Positions 54,248 through 63,840 are shown, counted from the stretch's first letter. The stretch is 64,000 nucleotides of DNA from Paenarthrobacter nitroguajacolicus (GCF_029952445.1 NZ_JAQPPK010000005.1:62001-126000); one strand, 5' to 3'. Notes: generated from the letters alone by a model not told the origin. Made by a program: numbers and translations.

Positions 54248-56347
54248 CTAGCGGGACTTGGCCGCTTTCAGTGCCAGCATCGCCTTCTCATCTGCCGGAG
54301 CGCTCCCGCTGGCGCGCTGCTCGCGGAAGTACTGGCGTGCCTGGTCCTGGCGTTGCGCTTCTGCCCCAGTAGCGATCCGGGCCCGGAGGTGCTCGGGGCC
54401 GTAGCCAAAGGCATCGACGAGGTCCACAGCGTGAGGGCGTATCTTGACCAGCAGGCGGTTGATGTACGTGCCAACAGTCCGTCCGCGCTGCATGGAAAGC
54501 CGGCCGTTCATGAGGTACCAGGAGAGATGCTTTTCAATCAGGGACAGGCCGAAGAGATCACGCAACCAGGTGAGCACCCGCTTGGTTCCTTCGTCCGGGG
54601 CCTGGGCCAGGGCTTCGGTGAACGCCTCCCATTGGAGGAGCTCCGCATGCGCCTGCGCTGCTTCGATCAGTTCATGTTGGTGCTGGTTGAAGAGCGCTGC
54701 GGCCTGGTGTTGCGGGAGTTTGTTGGCGCCCTTCAAAGCCGCGCCGACCTCGGCCACCATGGACTGCACACGGTCCGCGAGCAAAGTGCGCTGGCCTTCT
54801 TCGTCGCGCAAGGCCAGGGCTGCCTTTTGAACCGAGCCGTTGTCGGCCACGAACTGGGCCACTTGGCGCAGGCCCGTTCGGTGCAGGGCAACACCGGCAG
54901 CCTGGTCCACAACGTAGCGGGCCAGCACACCAAAGTCGGCGCTGCGGAATTCCTTGGCATAGTCGGCCAGGAGCCGCTTGGCTACCAGTTGAAGCAGGAC
55001 TGTATTGTCGCCTTCGAAGGTCACGTAGACATCAAGGTCCGCACGGAGGGAGGCGAAGCGGTTTTCAATCAGGAAGCCCGCGCCGCCACAAGCTTCACGG
55101 CACTCCTGGAGGGTGTCCAGGGCGTGCCAGGTGCTGAGCGGCTTGAGGGCGGCCGCCAGTGTTTCCAGGTCCTGGCGGTCGGCGTCGGTGTCGTGCGCGC
55201 CGGAGAAAACGTCGTCGAACTTCTGCAGCAACTCCTCGTGCGCAAAACTGGCCGCGTAGGTGGTGGCCAGCCGCGTGAAAAGCCGGCGTTGGTGGCGCTG
55301 GTAGTCCAGCAGCACTTCTTCATCCGTGGCAGAGGAGGCATTGAACTGCCGGCGCTCAGTGGCGTACTGGATGGCGGTCTTGAGGGCCACCTTGCTGGCG
55401 GCAACGGCGGCTCCATCCAAGGACACGCGGCCTTGGACCAAAGTGCCCAGCATGGTGAAGAAGCGGCGTCCGGGGCTGGCAATGGTGGAGGTGTACGTTC
55501 CATCCACAGCAACATCGCCATAGCGGTTCAGAAGGTTGGTGCGCGGGATCCGGACGTCCGTGAAGTGAAGGCGACCGTTGTCGATGCCGTTCAATCCGCC
55601 CTTGATGCCATCGTCTTCGCCGCCGATGCCCGGCAGAAACTCCTTGGTAGCGGGATCACGGAGCTCCACATAGAAAGCGTGGACGCCATGGTTGACGTTC
55701 TGTGTGATGAGCTGGGCGAACACCACTGCCGCCAGGCCGTCGTTGGCCGCGTTTCCGATGTAGTCCTTCCAGGCCGCGCGGAACGGGGTGTTGATGACGA
55801 ACTCCTGGCTGCCGGCGTCGTAAGTGGCAGTCGTGGCGATGCTGGCGACGTCGGAACCGTGCCCGGTCTCCGTCATGGCGAAGCAACCCGGAATGTCCAG
55901 GCTCATGATCCCGGGAAGCCATTTGTCATGGTGCTCAGCGGTTCCCAGGTGCATGACGGCGGAGCCGAAAAGACCCCACTGCACGCCGGCCTTGATCTGG
56001 AGGGAGGGATCGGCGGTGACGAGTTCCTCGAAGCCGGCAATGTTCCCACCGTGATCGTCCGAGCCGCCCAGGCGCTTCGGGAACGCGCGGTGCACCGCGT
56101 TGTTGTCCACCAGGAACTTCAATTGCTCGAACACCCGGGCACGGTGCTCGGTGTGGTGCAGTCCCTCGATCTTTTGCACGGCAGGGTTGCCCGCAACTTC
56201 ACGCGCTTGATGCCGGATGTGCGCCCATTTGCCCAGGAGCTGCTCGCCCAGGGCCGCAACGTCAACCACGGGTTGGACGGCGGTGGCGGCGTCGTCGCGG
56301 CCTGCCGGTTTGGTGGCCGATGAGGCCCTGTCCACTACTTCAGTCAT
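54248..56347 (-). CDS. Acyl-CoA oxidase-type acyl-CoA dehydrogenase
   Basis: This flavoprotein oxidises acyl-CoA to enoyl-CoA with O2, giving H2O2 if it is a true oxidase. The ATG at 56347, with AAGGAA before it, gives MTEVVDRASSATKPAG and 699 residues, the length of peroxisomal-type ACOX, not of ordinary dehydrogenases. The FAD-binding motif is in FAMTETGHGSDVASIATTATYD near residue 155. The longer frame upstream overlaps tetR and is rejected. It follows tetR on the same strand by 47 bp. Confidence 0.9.
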   Translation of the reverse strand: MTEVVDRASSATKPAGRDDAATAVQPVVDVAALGEQLLGKWAHIRHQAREVAGNPAVQKIEGLHHTEHRARVFEQLKFLVDNNAVHRAFPKRLGGSDDHGGNIAGFEELVTADPSLQIKAGVQWGLFGSAVMHLGTAEHHDKWLPGIMSLDIPGCFAMTETGHGSDVASIATTATYDAGSQEFVINTPFRAAWKDYIGNAANDGLAAVVFAQLITQNVNHGVHAFYVELRDPATKEFLPGIGGEDDGIKGGLNGIDNGRLHFTDVRIPRTNLLNRYGDVAVDGTYTSTIASPGRRFFTMLGTLVQGRVSLDGAAVAASKVALKTAIQYATERRQFNASSATDEEVLLDYQRHQRRLFTRLATTYAASFAHEELLQKFDDVFSGAHDTDADRQDLETLAAALKPLSTWHALDTLQECREACGGAGFLIENRFASLRADLDVYVTFEGDNTVLLQLVAKRLLADYAKEFRSADFGVLARYVVDQAAGVALHRTGLRQVAQFVADNGSVQKAALALRDEEGQRTLLADRVQSMVAEVGAALKGANKLPQHQAAALFNQHQHELIEAAQAHAELLQWEAFTEALAQAPDEGTKRVLTWLRDLFGLSLIEKHLSWYLMNGRLSMQRGRTVGTYINRLLVKIRPHAVDLVDAFGYGPEHLRARIATGAEAQRQDQARQYFREQRASGSAPADEKAMLALKAAKSR

Positions 56348-56394
56348 GTTGATTCCTTCTTTGGTTCCGACAACTGATGAGTCATTTGCTGGTG

Positions 56395-57111
56395 TCATGT
56401 GGTGGCCTTGAGCCCAGGGGCGACGCCCAGGCACAGCCAGTCGGTAATCTGGGCCGCCATGGCCGCCTGGTCCGGTTTGCCGGCACCTGCGGGGCTTCCC
56501 AGCCACATCTCGCCGGCATTCCTGACCAAACCGATGGCTGCTGTTGGCCAGTACACGATCACCGCTTCCTTTTCCGCGCCCTCCTTCTCCACGCCGAGGT
56601 ACTCACGCATTGGAGTGGCGATCATCTCCGTGATCTGTTCGAAAAAGTTGCCGAGGGCGCCTGAGGCCGCAATCGCGTCCTGCGCTGAGGCCTCGCCGGG
56701 CGTGAGCCGCGTGATGAAGGCATACACATTGGGGCTGGACTCGGCCATCTGCAGGTATGCGGACACCATGGCGTACAGCCCTTCGCGCGGTGTCTGGGCC
56801 AGTTGCGCAGCTTCCCTCATCCTGCGCTGCATTTGCCCCAGTACAACCTCGCCCATGGCTTGTTGAAGGCCGGCCTTGTCACCGAAGTAGCGGTAGAACA
56901 CGGATTTGGACGTGCCGGCCGCTCCGGCGATGTCCTCCATGGAGGCATCACTTCCCAACCTGTGGACGGCTTTGCGTGCCGCCTTGATGAGTTCACGACG
57001 CCGTTCCTCACGGTGGGATTGCCATCTTGAGGCCCTGCCATCCACGGCAGAGGCGGCCTCGCCTGGGGGAGCCTGGGCGGCAGTGGGGAATTCCTGGTGG
57101 CGACTGTTCAC
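56395..57111 (-). CDS. TetR family regulator of the fatty-acid degradation genes
   Basis: This 238-residue regulator starts at GTG 57111 (MNSRHQEFPTAAQA). The helix-turn-helix is in GSDASMEDIAGAAGTSKSVFYRYFGDKAGLQQAM, residues about 54-90. A perfect 13 bp inverted repeat starts one base before this GTG and reaches towards the divergent thiolase gene, so it should repress both arms. The ligand is probably an acyl-CoA (inference). It is followed by the acyl-CoA oxidase gene. Confidence 0.88.
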   Translation of the reverse strand: MNSRHQEFPTAAQAPPGEAASAVDGRASRWQSHREERRRELIKAARKAVHRLGSDASMEDIAGAAGTSKSVFYRYFGDKAGLQQAMGEVVLGQMQRRMREAAQLAQTPREGLYAMVSAYLQMAESSPNVYAFITRLTPGEASAQDAIAASGALGNFFEQITEMIATPMREYLGVEKEGAEKEAVIVYWPTAAIGLVRNAGEMWLGSPAGAGKPDQAAMAAQITDWLCLGVAPGLKATT

Positions 57112-57142
57112 GATACCCAGCGTATCAGGTACGCTGGGTATC
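57112..57142. promoter_or_regulatory. Operator-like perfect inverted repeat between tetR and the thiolase gene
   Basis: Arms GATACCCAGCGTA (57112-57124) and TACGCTGGGTATC (57130-57142) are exact complements with spacer TCAGG. It abuts the tetR start codon and lies 30 bases before the thiolase ATG. It is the natural site for the TetR product. Confidence 0.8.
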
Positions 57143-57172
57143 AGTAACTGGCATTGATCGAAGGAGACAAGC

Positions 57173-58525
57173 ATGGCTGCAGCAGACGTGACAACGGGTG
57201 GGAACCCGGATCGCGCTACAACACCCGAAGCAGTGCGCCGCGCCTACATCGTGGGCGGCAACCGCATCCCCTTCGCCCGCACCGGCGGAGCCTATGTAAA
57301 GTCCTCCAACCAGGACATGCTTACGGCAGCGCTGGAGGGGCTGATCGCCAGGTTCGGGCTGCAGGACGAACGAATCGGAGAGGTGGCCGCTGGAGCGGTC
57401 CTCAAGCACTCGCGGGATTTCAACCTCACCCGCGAGGCCGTGCTGGGCTCAGCATTGTCACCGGAAACCCCCGCCTACGACCTCCAGCAGGCCTGCGCGA
57501 CCGGCCTGGAGACGGTGCTCGGTTTGTCGAACAAGATCAAGCTGGGGCAGATCGAGTCGGCCATCGCGGGCGGCGTGGATTCGGCATCGGATGCGCCCAT
57601 CGCCGTCAGCGAGGGCCTCAGGGAAATCCTGCTGGACCTCAACCGCGCCAAGACTCCGGTGCAGAAGTTGAAGATCATCGGCCGCATCCGCCCAAAGGAC
57701 CTGGCCCCTGATGCCCCCAATACCGGCGAACCCCGCACGGGATTGTCAATGGGTGAACACCAGGCCCTCACCACGGCCCAGTGGAAGATCAGCCGCGACG
57801 CCCAGGACGAGCTTGCCTTCAACAGCCATCGCAACCTGGCGGCCGCCTACGAACGGGGTTTCTTCGATGACCTGATAACCCCGTACCGCGGGCTCAGCCG
57901 GGACTCCAACCTGCGCGCGGACACAACCCTGGAGAAGCTTGCATCCCTCAAGCCTGTGTTTGGCAGGAACCTCGGGTCGGAGGCAACGATGACCGCGGGC
58001 AACTCCACGCCCCTGACCGATGGTGCTTCCACCGTCTTGCTGGCGACAGAAGAATGGGCAGACGAACACAAACTGCCCAAGCTCGCTACCGTCCTGGACG
58101 GCGAGGCGGCGGCCGTTGATTTTGTGCACGGCAAGGACGGACTCCTGATGGCTCCCGTGTTCGCTGTTCCCCGGCTGCTCGCCCGCCATGGCCTGACGTT
58201 CGAGGACATTGACTTCTTCGAAATCCATGAGGCCTTTGCAGGAACCGTATTGAGCACCCTGGCCGCCTGGGAGGACGAGGAATTCGGCCGGGACCGCCTT
58301 GGACTTGACGGCGCCTTGGGCAAAGTCGACCGCGCCAAGCTCAACGTCAATGGCTCCTCGCTGGCTGCGGGACATCCCTTTGCCGCCACCGGCGGGCGGA
58401 TAGTGGCCTCCCTTGCCAAGATGCTGCACGAGAAGGGCACCGTGGACGGCCGTCCGGCACGAGGCCTCATCTCGGTATGCGCCGCAGGCGGCCAGGGTGT
58501 AGTCGCGATTCTGGAAGCAGCCTAG
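57173..58525 (+). CDS. Acetyl-CoA C-acyltransferase (FadA2-like)
   Basis: This thiolase cleaves 3-ketoacyl-CoA in beta-oxidation. The 450-residue protein has all catalytic motifs: the nucleophile Cys in LQQACATGLETV near residue 108, HEAFAGT, GHPFAATGG and the C-terminal CAAGGQG. The ATG at 57173 follows AAGGAG. It heads thiolase-FabG-MaoC, in the same gene set as fadA2-fabG4-htdX (Rv0243-Rv0242c-Rv0241c) of M. tuberculosis. Confidence 0.93.
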   Translation: MAAADVTTGGNPDRATTPEAVRRAYIVGGNRIPFARTGGAYVKSSNQDMLTAALEGLIARFGLQDERIGEVAAGAVLKHSRDFNLTREAVLGSALSPETPAYDLQQACATGLETVLGLSNKIKLGQIESAIAGGVDSASDAPIAVSEGLREILLDLNRAKTPVQKLKIIGRIRPKDLAPDAPNTGEPRTGLSMGEHQALTTAQWKISRDAQDELAFNSHRNLAAAYERGFFDDLITPYRGLSRDSNLRADTTLEKLASLKPVFGRNLGSEATMTAGNSTPLTDGASTVLLATEEWADEHKLPKLATVLDGEAAAVDFVHGKDGLLMAPVFAVPRLLARHGLTFEDIDFFEIHEAFAGTVLSTLAAWEDEEFGRDRLGLDGALGKVDRAKLNVNGSSLAAGHPFAATGGRIVASLAKMLHEKGTVDGRPARGLISVCAAGGQGVVAILEAA

Positions 58526-58534
58526 GGGAATTCA

Positions 58535-59875
58535 ATGACAGACAAGTACACACAGATCGTGGGCCAGGGCCTCGGCAAAAACGTTGCCAGGAAACTGGGG
58601 CTGCCGCAGCCGGTGGAGCTGCGCCGCTACAAAGCAGGGGCGCCACTGGTGACCGGCCCGGTCCTGGTCAGCGGTGACAGCGCGGGCAGCGATGACATTG
58701 CCACCACCCTGCTTGGCTGGGGCCTTGATGTTCGGCGGAACGCGCTCCCCAAGGAAAAGCTGGGAGCCATTGTCATTGTGCTCGATGCCGTGCAGCACCC
58801 TGAAGACCTGGGCAAGACCGTCCTCACGGCAGCGTCCTCCCTGCGTGACCTGGCACCGAACGCCCGTGTCGTGACCATCTCCCGGACCCCCCAGTCCGCG
58901 CAATCACCCGCGTCGGCGGCAGCCCGCCAAGGCATTGACGGACTCCTGCGTTCGTTGGCAAAGGAGCTGCGCGCCGGAGCAACAGCCAACGGGATACTGC
59001 TCGACGACGACCTCGCGACAACCAGTCCGTCAGCGCTGGGCGCCCTGCGCTTCTTCCTTTCGGGACGCTCTGCCTACGTGGATGGACAGTTCCTGACTGT
59101 GACCTCGGCGTCGGGAATGCTGCCCACGGACTCTGACAAGCCGTTGGCCGGAAAAGTGGCGGTTGTTACCGGTGCTGCCCGGGGGATCGGCGCGGCGATC
59201 GCGCGCACCCTGCACCGCGACGGCGCAAAAGTGGTCCTGGTGGACATTCCAGCCGCCGGTGACCATCTCGCAGCTGTCGCCAATGAAGTCATGGGCACTG
59301 CGCTTCAACTCGACATCAGCCGCGACGATGCAGGGCACCGGATCATCGAACATGCCGTGGAGCGCCATGGCCGGCTGGACATCGTGGTGCACAACGCAGG
59401 CATCACCCGCGACAGGCTCCTGGCCAACATGGACGAGGGCAGATGGCAGTCTGTCATTGCGGTCAACATCGCCGCGCAACTCAGGATCAACGAAGCCCTC
59501 CTGGCGTCGGAACACTTCCGGGACTCTCCGCGCATCGTGTCGGTGGCTTCCACCAGCGGCATCGCCGGAAACAGGGGCCAAACCAACTACGGCGCATCCA
59601 AGGGCGGCGTCATCGGAATGGTCAGGTCCACAGCAGCACTGCTCGAGCCCTACGGGGGTACCATCAACGCCGTTGCCCCCGGTTTCATTGAAACCGAAAT
59701 GACGGCAAAGATGCCTTTCGCCATTCGCGAAGCCGCCCGGCGCCTGAATTCGCTCAAGCAGGGTGGCCAGCCACAGGATGTGGCTGAAGCCATCGCGTTC
59801 CTCGCCAGTGACGCTGCAGGCGGCATCTCGGGGGGAGTGCTCCGGGTGTGCGGGCAACAGCTGGTGGGAGCATGA
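58535..59875 (+). CDS. High-molecular-weight 3-oxoacyl reductase (FabG4-like)
   Basis: This 446-residue SDR has an extra N-terminal flavodoxin-like domain of about 200 residues, as in M. tuberculosis FabG4. The C-terminal domain has TGAARGIGAAIA near residue 213, HNAGITRDR near 286 and the catalytic NYGASKGG near 350. It acts on 3-oxoacyl-CoA or -ACP of long chain. The stop overlaps the MaoC start by 4 bp (ATGA). Confidence 0.92.
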   Translation: MTDKYTQIVGQGLGKNVARKLGLPQPVELRRYKAGAPLVTGPVLVSGDSAGSDDIATTLLGWGLDVRRNALPKEKLGAIVIVLDAVQHPEDLGKTVLTAASSLRDLAPNARVVTISRTPQSAQSPASAAARQGIDGLLRSLAKELRAGATANGILLDDDLATTSPSALGALRFFLSGRSAYVDGQFLTVTSASGMLPTDSDKPLAGKVAVVTGAARGIGAAIARTLHRDGAKVVLVDIPAAGDHLAAVANEVMGTALQLDISRDDAGHRIIEHAVERHGRLDIVVHNAGITRDRLLANMDEGRWQSVIAVNIAAQLRINEALLASEHFRDSPRIVSVASTSGIAGNRGQTNYGASKGGVIGMVRSTAALLEPYGGTINAVAPGFIETEMTAKMPFAIREAARRLNSLKQGGQPQDVAEAIAFLASDAAGGISGGVLRVCGQQLVGA

Positions 59876-60798
59876 GCACTCCGCAACCGGTAGTTCTTGG
59901 GGAGCTGCCATCGCTGTCCCGGCTCTACGTCAACGCAGCAGCCACCGCGGCCCGTCGCCGCGTCCTGGGCGCAAATCCAGGCGGAACCAGGTTGCCTGCG
60001 GTCAGCCACGAAGTCCACAACGTCAGGGCCGACGTCGAAAACCTGACGGCGTACCAGCACTTGGTAGGGGAGACGGCCAGCGATACCCTCCCTGCGGGTT
60101 ACGTCCATGCGCTGGCCTTTCCGGTGTCCATGAGCGTGATGAACCGTGACGACTTCCCCCTGCCGCTCCTTGGCATGATCCACCTCAGGAACCATGTGGA
60201 GCAGCGCACGCCCATCCATTTCAGTGAAGCGTTGGACATCAGGTCGTGGGCCGGGAACATGACCGGACATCGTGCAGGTACCCAGCTTGATATCACTGCC
60301 GAAGTCCGTTCCAACGCCAGCGGGGAACTGCTTTGGCTCGGCGTGTCCACGTACCTCGCCAAAGGCGTCTTCCTCCCTGGCATCGACAAAGCCGGGAGCG
60401 CATCCGGAGCTTCCGCGCCGGCGGATTTTTCCGCGCCGGATCCCACGGCCCTGTGGCAACTGGGACTCGAAATCGGACGGTCATATGCCACGGTCTCAGG
60501 TGACTTCAATCCGATCCACTTGAGCGTGTTGTCGGCAAAGGCACTGGGGCTTCGGGGGTCGATAGCCCATGGGATGTACCTCGCGTCCCGGGCGCTGGCA
60601 GACGTTGGGGCTGCGAAGTCGGAGGCCTTTACCTGGGACGTGGGCTTTGAAGCGCCCGTCTTCCTCCCGGCGCGCGTGGCCTTGGACATTGCCACGGTCC
60701 AGTCCGAATCAGGCACTTGGGAGCGCTCGGAGTACGTGGCCTGGAATCCACGCAGCGGCAGGCGCCATTTCCTGGGCGCTGTCTCAGCTTTGTCGTGA
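59872..60798 (+). CDS. MaoC-type enoyl-CoA hydratase/dehydratase (HtdX-like)
   Basis: This 308-residue protein has the hot-dog fold hydratase motif in YATVSGDFNPIHLSVLSAKALGLRGSIAHGMY near residue 203, with the catalytic Asp and His. The ATG at 59872 overlaps the fabG4-like stop. It should hydrate enoyl-CoA in the same pathway as its neighbours. It is like HtdX/FAS-linked MaoC proteins with a degenerate first hot-dog half. Confidence 0.9.
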   Translation: MSTPQPVVLGELPSLSRLYVNAAATAARRRVLGANPGGTRLPAVSHEVHNVRADVENLTAYQHLVGETASDTLPAGYVHALAFPVSMSVMNRDDFPLPLLGMIHLRNHVEQRTPIHFSEALDIRSWAGNMTGHRAGTQLDITAEVRSNASGELLWLGVSTYLAKGVFLPGIDKAGSASGASAPADFSAPDPTALWQLGLEIGRSYATVSGDFNPIHLSVLSAKALGLRGSIAHGMYLASRALADVGAAKSEAFTWDVGFEAPVFLPARVALDIATVQSESGTWERSEYVAWNPRSGRRHFLGAVSALS

Positions 60799-60808
60799 TG
60801 AGTCGCTG

Positions 60809-60842
60809 ACATGCGGCGCCCACCTGAAGGGGTGCCGCATGT
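60809..60842 (+). terminator. Terminator after the MaoC gene
   Basis: Arms 60809-60821 and 60830-60842 pair over 13 bp (one G-T) around an 8-base loop. There is no T-run after it. Confidence 0.6.
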
Positions 60843-60936
60843 TATCGACAAACAACGAAACAATAGTGAGCAAGCTTGCACCGGCGGATGTGGAAGCCGC
60901 AGAAGCCTCGAATGACAACAAATGACGGAAACAAAC

Positions 60937-60966
60937 AAGGCCCGGAATCCGTAGATTCCAGGCCTT
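60937..60966 (-). terminator. Terminator after tRNA-Leu
   Basis: Arms 60937-60949 and 60954-60966 pair over 13 positions with one mismatch. Read on the minus strand it is followed by GTTTGTTT, so it ends the tRNA transcript. Confidence 0.75.
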
Positions 60967-60973
60967 GGTTTTG

Positions 60974-61056
60974 TGCGCGGAGGGGGACTTGAACCCCCAC
61001 CCCCTTTCGAGGACTAGCACCTCAAGCTAGCGCGTCTGCCATTCCGCCACCCGCGC
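60974..61056 (-). tRNA. tRNA-Leu(GAG)
   Basis: On the minus strand a cloverleaf starts GCGCGGGTGGCGGAATGGCA and ends CCTCCGCGCA. The acceptor stem GCGCGGG pairs with TCCGCGC (one G-U) plus discriminator A. The anticodon arm reads CTAGCTTGAGGTGCTAG, giving anticodon GAG for CUC/CUU leucine codons. It has a long variable arm as class II tRNAs do and GGTTCAAGTCC in the T arm. CCA is not encoded. Confidence 0.95.
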
Positions 61057-61320
61057 AGGTGGTGTTCAGTGGACCAGTCAGCACCTTGCGGCGCTTCATA
61101 TTCCTCCGAAGCAGCGAGAAAAACTCTAACACGGTTTCAAGTGCCTGAAAAATCGAGGGCGGGGCCGCAGACACCGACGGACCCCTGGGGGAGCTTCAGG
61201 TTGATGGGTTCCTGACCCGGGACGCAACTGGTGAGTAGGCTGAAGGTATACGGGACGGGCTGCAGCTGTTGCAGTGCGCGTCGCCCGAACCTGCAGCCCA
61301 GCTACGCAAGGAGAGTTTCC

Positions 61321-62625
61321 ATGTCTGCCATCCGCCCGGAAGACGAAGTTGTCAGGATCTGCCAGGAGCTCATCCGCATCGATTCCTCAAACTTCGGTGA
61401 CGACACCGGCCCCGGCGAACGTGCAGCTGCCGAATACACAGCCGGCCTGATCACCGAGGTGGGACTGGAAGCGGAGATCTTCGAATCAGCCCCCGGGCGG
61501 GCCAACGTCGTGACCCGCATGGCAGGGGAGGATCCCAGCGCTGACGCACTGGTGGTGCACGGGCACCTGGACGTCGTTCCTGCGCTGAAGGACCAGTGGA
61601 GCGTAGATCCTTTCAGCGGCGAGTTGAAGGACGGGCTGGTGTGGGGCCGGGGAGCCGTGGACATGAAGGACATGGACGCGATGATCCTCTCCGTCATGCG
61701 CGACTTCGCCCGGACGGGCCGCAAACCCAAGCGGGACATCATTTTTGCCTTCTTTGCCGACGAAGAAGCCGGCGGCACCTACGGCGCCCGGTACGCCGTC
61801 GAACATCGTCGCGAGTTGTTCGACGGCGCCACTGAAGCCATCTCCGAAGTCGGCGGCTTCTCCGCCACGATCGGCGGACAACGGACCTACCTGCTCCAGA
61901 CCGCGGAAAAGGGCCTCTCCTGGCTGCGGCTGGTGGCGCACGGACGGGCAGGCCATGGCTCCCAAATCAACACCGACAACGCCGTTACCCGGCTGGCGGG
62001 CGCCGTCACCAGGATCGGTGAATACCAGTGGCCCGTGGAACTGACACCAACCACCCGGCAATTCCTCGACGGCGTCACTGAACTGACCGGCGTCGAGTTC
62101 GATGCCGACAACCCCGACATCCTCCTCAAGGAACTGGGCACGGTGGCGAGGTTTGTGGGAGCAACGTTGCAGAACACCTCCAACCCCACGCTGCTTCGTT
62201 CGGGCTACAAGCACAACGTCATCCCCGAGTCCGCCGAAGCCTTCGTGGACTGCCGCACCCTCCCGGGCCAGCAGGAGCTGGTGTTCGAGACCATCAAGCA
62301 ACTTGCCGGCGAGGGCATCGAGATCAGCTACGTCAACAAGGACGTTTCCCTGGAGGTGCCCTTTGCCGGGAACCTGGTGGACTCAATGATCGATGCCCTC
62401 CACTCCGAGGACCCCGGAGCCAAGGTCCTTCCCTACACCCTCTCAGGCGGCACCGACAACAAGTCCCTGAGCAAGATCGGCATCACCGGCTACGGCTTTG
62501 CGCCGCTCATGCTGCCGGACGAGCTCGATTTCACCGGGATGTTCCACGGTGTCGATGAGCGGGTGCCGGCGGAGTCGCTGCAGTTCGGCGCCCGCGTACT
62601 GAACACCCTGCTGAGCAACTACTAA
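61321..62625 (+). CDS. M20 family metallopeptidase
   Basis: This 434-residue zinc amidohydrolase or dipeptidase has the metal motifs VVHGHLDVVPA near residue 79, GRGAVDMKDMDAM near 109 and FAFFADEEAGGTYGA near 144. The ATG at 61321 gives MSAIRPEDEVVRICQ; the frame is open upstream but that part has no coding look. The last His is in GMFHGVDERVP. Substrate unknown; relatives cleave dipeptides or acylated amino acids. The acyl-CoA dehydrogenase gene follows after 27 bp. Confidence 0.9.
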   Translation: MSAIRPEDEVVRICQELIRIDSSNFGDDTGPGERAAAEYTAGLITEVGLEAEIFESAPGRANVVTRMAGEDPSADALVVHGHLDVVPALKDQWSVDPFSGELKDGLVWGRGAVDMKDMDAMILSVMRDFARTGRKPKRDIIFAFFADEEAGGTYGARYAVEHRRELFDGATEAISEVGGFSATIGGQRTYLLQTAEKGLSWLRLVAHGRAGHGSQINTDNAVTRLAGAVTRIGEYQWPVELTPTTRQFLDGVTELTGVEFDADNPDILLKELGTVARFVGATLQNTSNPTLLRSGYKHNVIPESAEAFVDCRTLPGQQELVFETIKQLAGEGIEISYVNKDVSLEVPFAGNLVDSMIDALHSEDPGAKVLPYTLSGGTDNKSLSKIGITGYGFAPLMLPDELDFTGMFHGVDERVPAESLQFGARVLNTLLSNY

Positions 62626-62652
62626 AGGCAACCACCACAAGGAGGCCCTGCC

Positions 62653-63813
62653 ATGAGTCCCGAAGAAATCCTGCCCGACGCCCTGCTGGAACGCCTTCGC
62701 GGCCGCGCTGCCGGTTACGACCAGAACAACCAGTTCTTCCACGAGGACCTGGAAGAGCTGGCCGCTGCCGGGTACCTGAAGCTGTTCGTCCCGGAGCACG
62801 ACGGCGGATGGGGACTCGGTCTCGAAGCGGTAGCTGCGTTGCAGCAACGACTCGCCACGGCGGCCCCGGCCACCGCGTTGGCGGTGAACATGCACCTGGT
62901 GTGGACCGGCGTCGCACGTGTCCTGGCAGCCAGGGGCGACGACTCACTGGACTTCGTCCTGAAAGAAGCAGGGAAGGGCGAAGTCTTTGCCTTCGGCATT
63001 TCCGAGGCCGGCAATGATTCCATGCTGTTCGATTCGGGCACGGTGGCCGAACCGTTGCCTGATGGTGGCTACCGGTTCACGGGCCGGAAGATCTTCACCA
63101 GCCTCTCGCGCGGGTGGACCAGGCTCGGGACTTTCGGCAAAGATACGGACGCCAGGGACGGCGAGGGCGAATTGGTTTTCGGCTTCCTCCACCGTGACGA
63201 ACCCGGGCACGAGACCCTGAACGACTGGGACACCCTGGGCATGCGGGCCAGCGCTTCGAACACCACCTTGCTGCATGGCGCCGTCATCCCGGCGGAACGC
63301 ATTTTCCGGAAGCTGCCGGTAGGCCCCAACAAGGACCTGCTGATTTTCGCCATCTTCGCGTGCTTTGAGACGTTGCTGGCCTCGGTTTATACGGGTGTTG
63401 CCGAGAGGGCCTTCACCCTGGCCGTGGCGAACGTGAAGCGTCGCGTCTCGGCAAAATACGGTGGGCGCAGCTACTCGCAGGATCCCGATATCCGCTGGAA
63501 GGTGGCCGATGCCGCTTTGGCCATGGATGGGATCTACCCGCAAATATCGTCCGTGGCACGCGACGTCGACACCCTGGTTGACCACGGCGCCCAGTGGTTC
63601 CCCAAACTTGTGGGGATCAAGTCCCGGGCCACAGAAAACGCCCGCCACGTGGTGGATCTGGCCATCCGGGTTACCGGGGGATCCAGCTACTTCCGTGGCT
63701 CGGAGATGGAGCGCCTGTACAGGGACGTCCTGGCGGGAATTTTCCATCCGTCCAACGACGAATCAGCGCACAACACTGTTGCCAGCGCCTGGCTTGGACC
63801 ACTCGAGGGGTAG
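62653..63813 (+). CDS. Acyl-CoA dehydrogenase
   Basis: This 386-residue flavoprotein oxidises acyl-CoA and passes electrons to ETF. Family parts are an N-terminal helical domain (residues 1-110), the FAD-binding beta domain with FAFGISEAGNDSMLF near 117 and TGRKIFTSLSRGW near 145, and a C-terminal helical domain with VDLAIRVTGGSSYFRGSEMERLYRDVLAG near 337. It follows AAGGAGG and the M20 gene. Substrate chain length cannot be told. Confidence 0.9.
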   Translation: MSPEEILPDALLERLRGRAAGYDQNNQFFHEDLEELAAAGYLKLFVPEHDGGWGLGLEAVAALQQRLATAAPATALAVNMHLVWTGVARVLAARGDDSLDFVLKEAGKGEVFAFGISEAGNDSMLFDSGTVAEPLPDGGYRFTGRKIFTSLSRGWTRLGTFGKDTDARDGEGELVFGFLHRDEPGHETLNDWDTLGMRASASNTTLLHGAVIPAERIFRKLPVGPNKDLLIFAIFACFETLLASVYTGVAERAFTLAVANVKRRVSAKYGGRSYSQDPDIRWKVADAALAMDGIYPQISSVARDVDTLVDHGAQWFPKLVGIKSRATENARHVVDLAIRVTGGSSYFRGSEMERLYRDVLAGIFHPSNDESAHNTVASAWLGPLEG

Positions 63814-63840
63814 CTCAGAAGCCGCCGACCCTCTTATCGC

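Noticed and set aside
54125..56323. An open frame of 732 codons on the plus strand
   Set aside because: It is antisense to the acyl-CoA oxidase gene and shows no domain pattern.
56348..56506. N-terminal extension of the acyl-CoA oxidase
   Set aside because: It overlaps tetR in another frame and the ATG at 56347 has a ribosome site.
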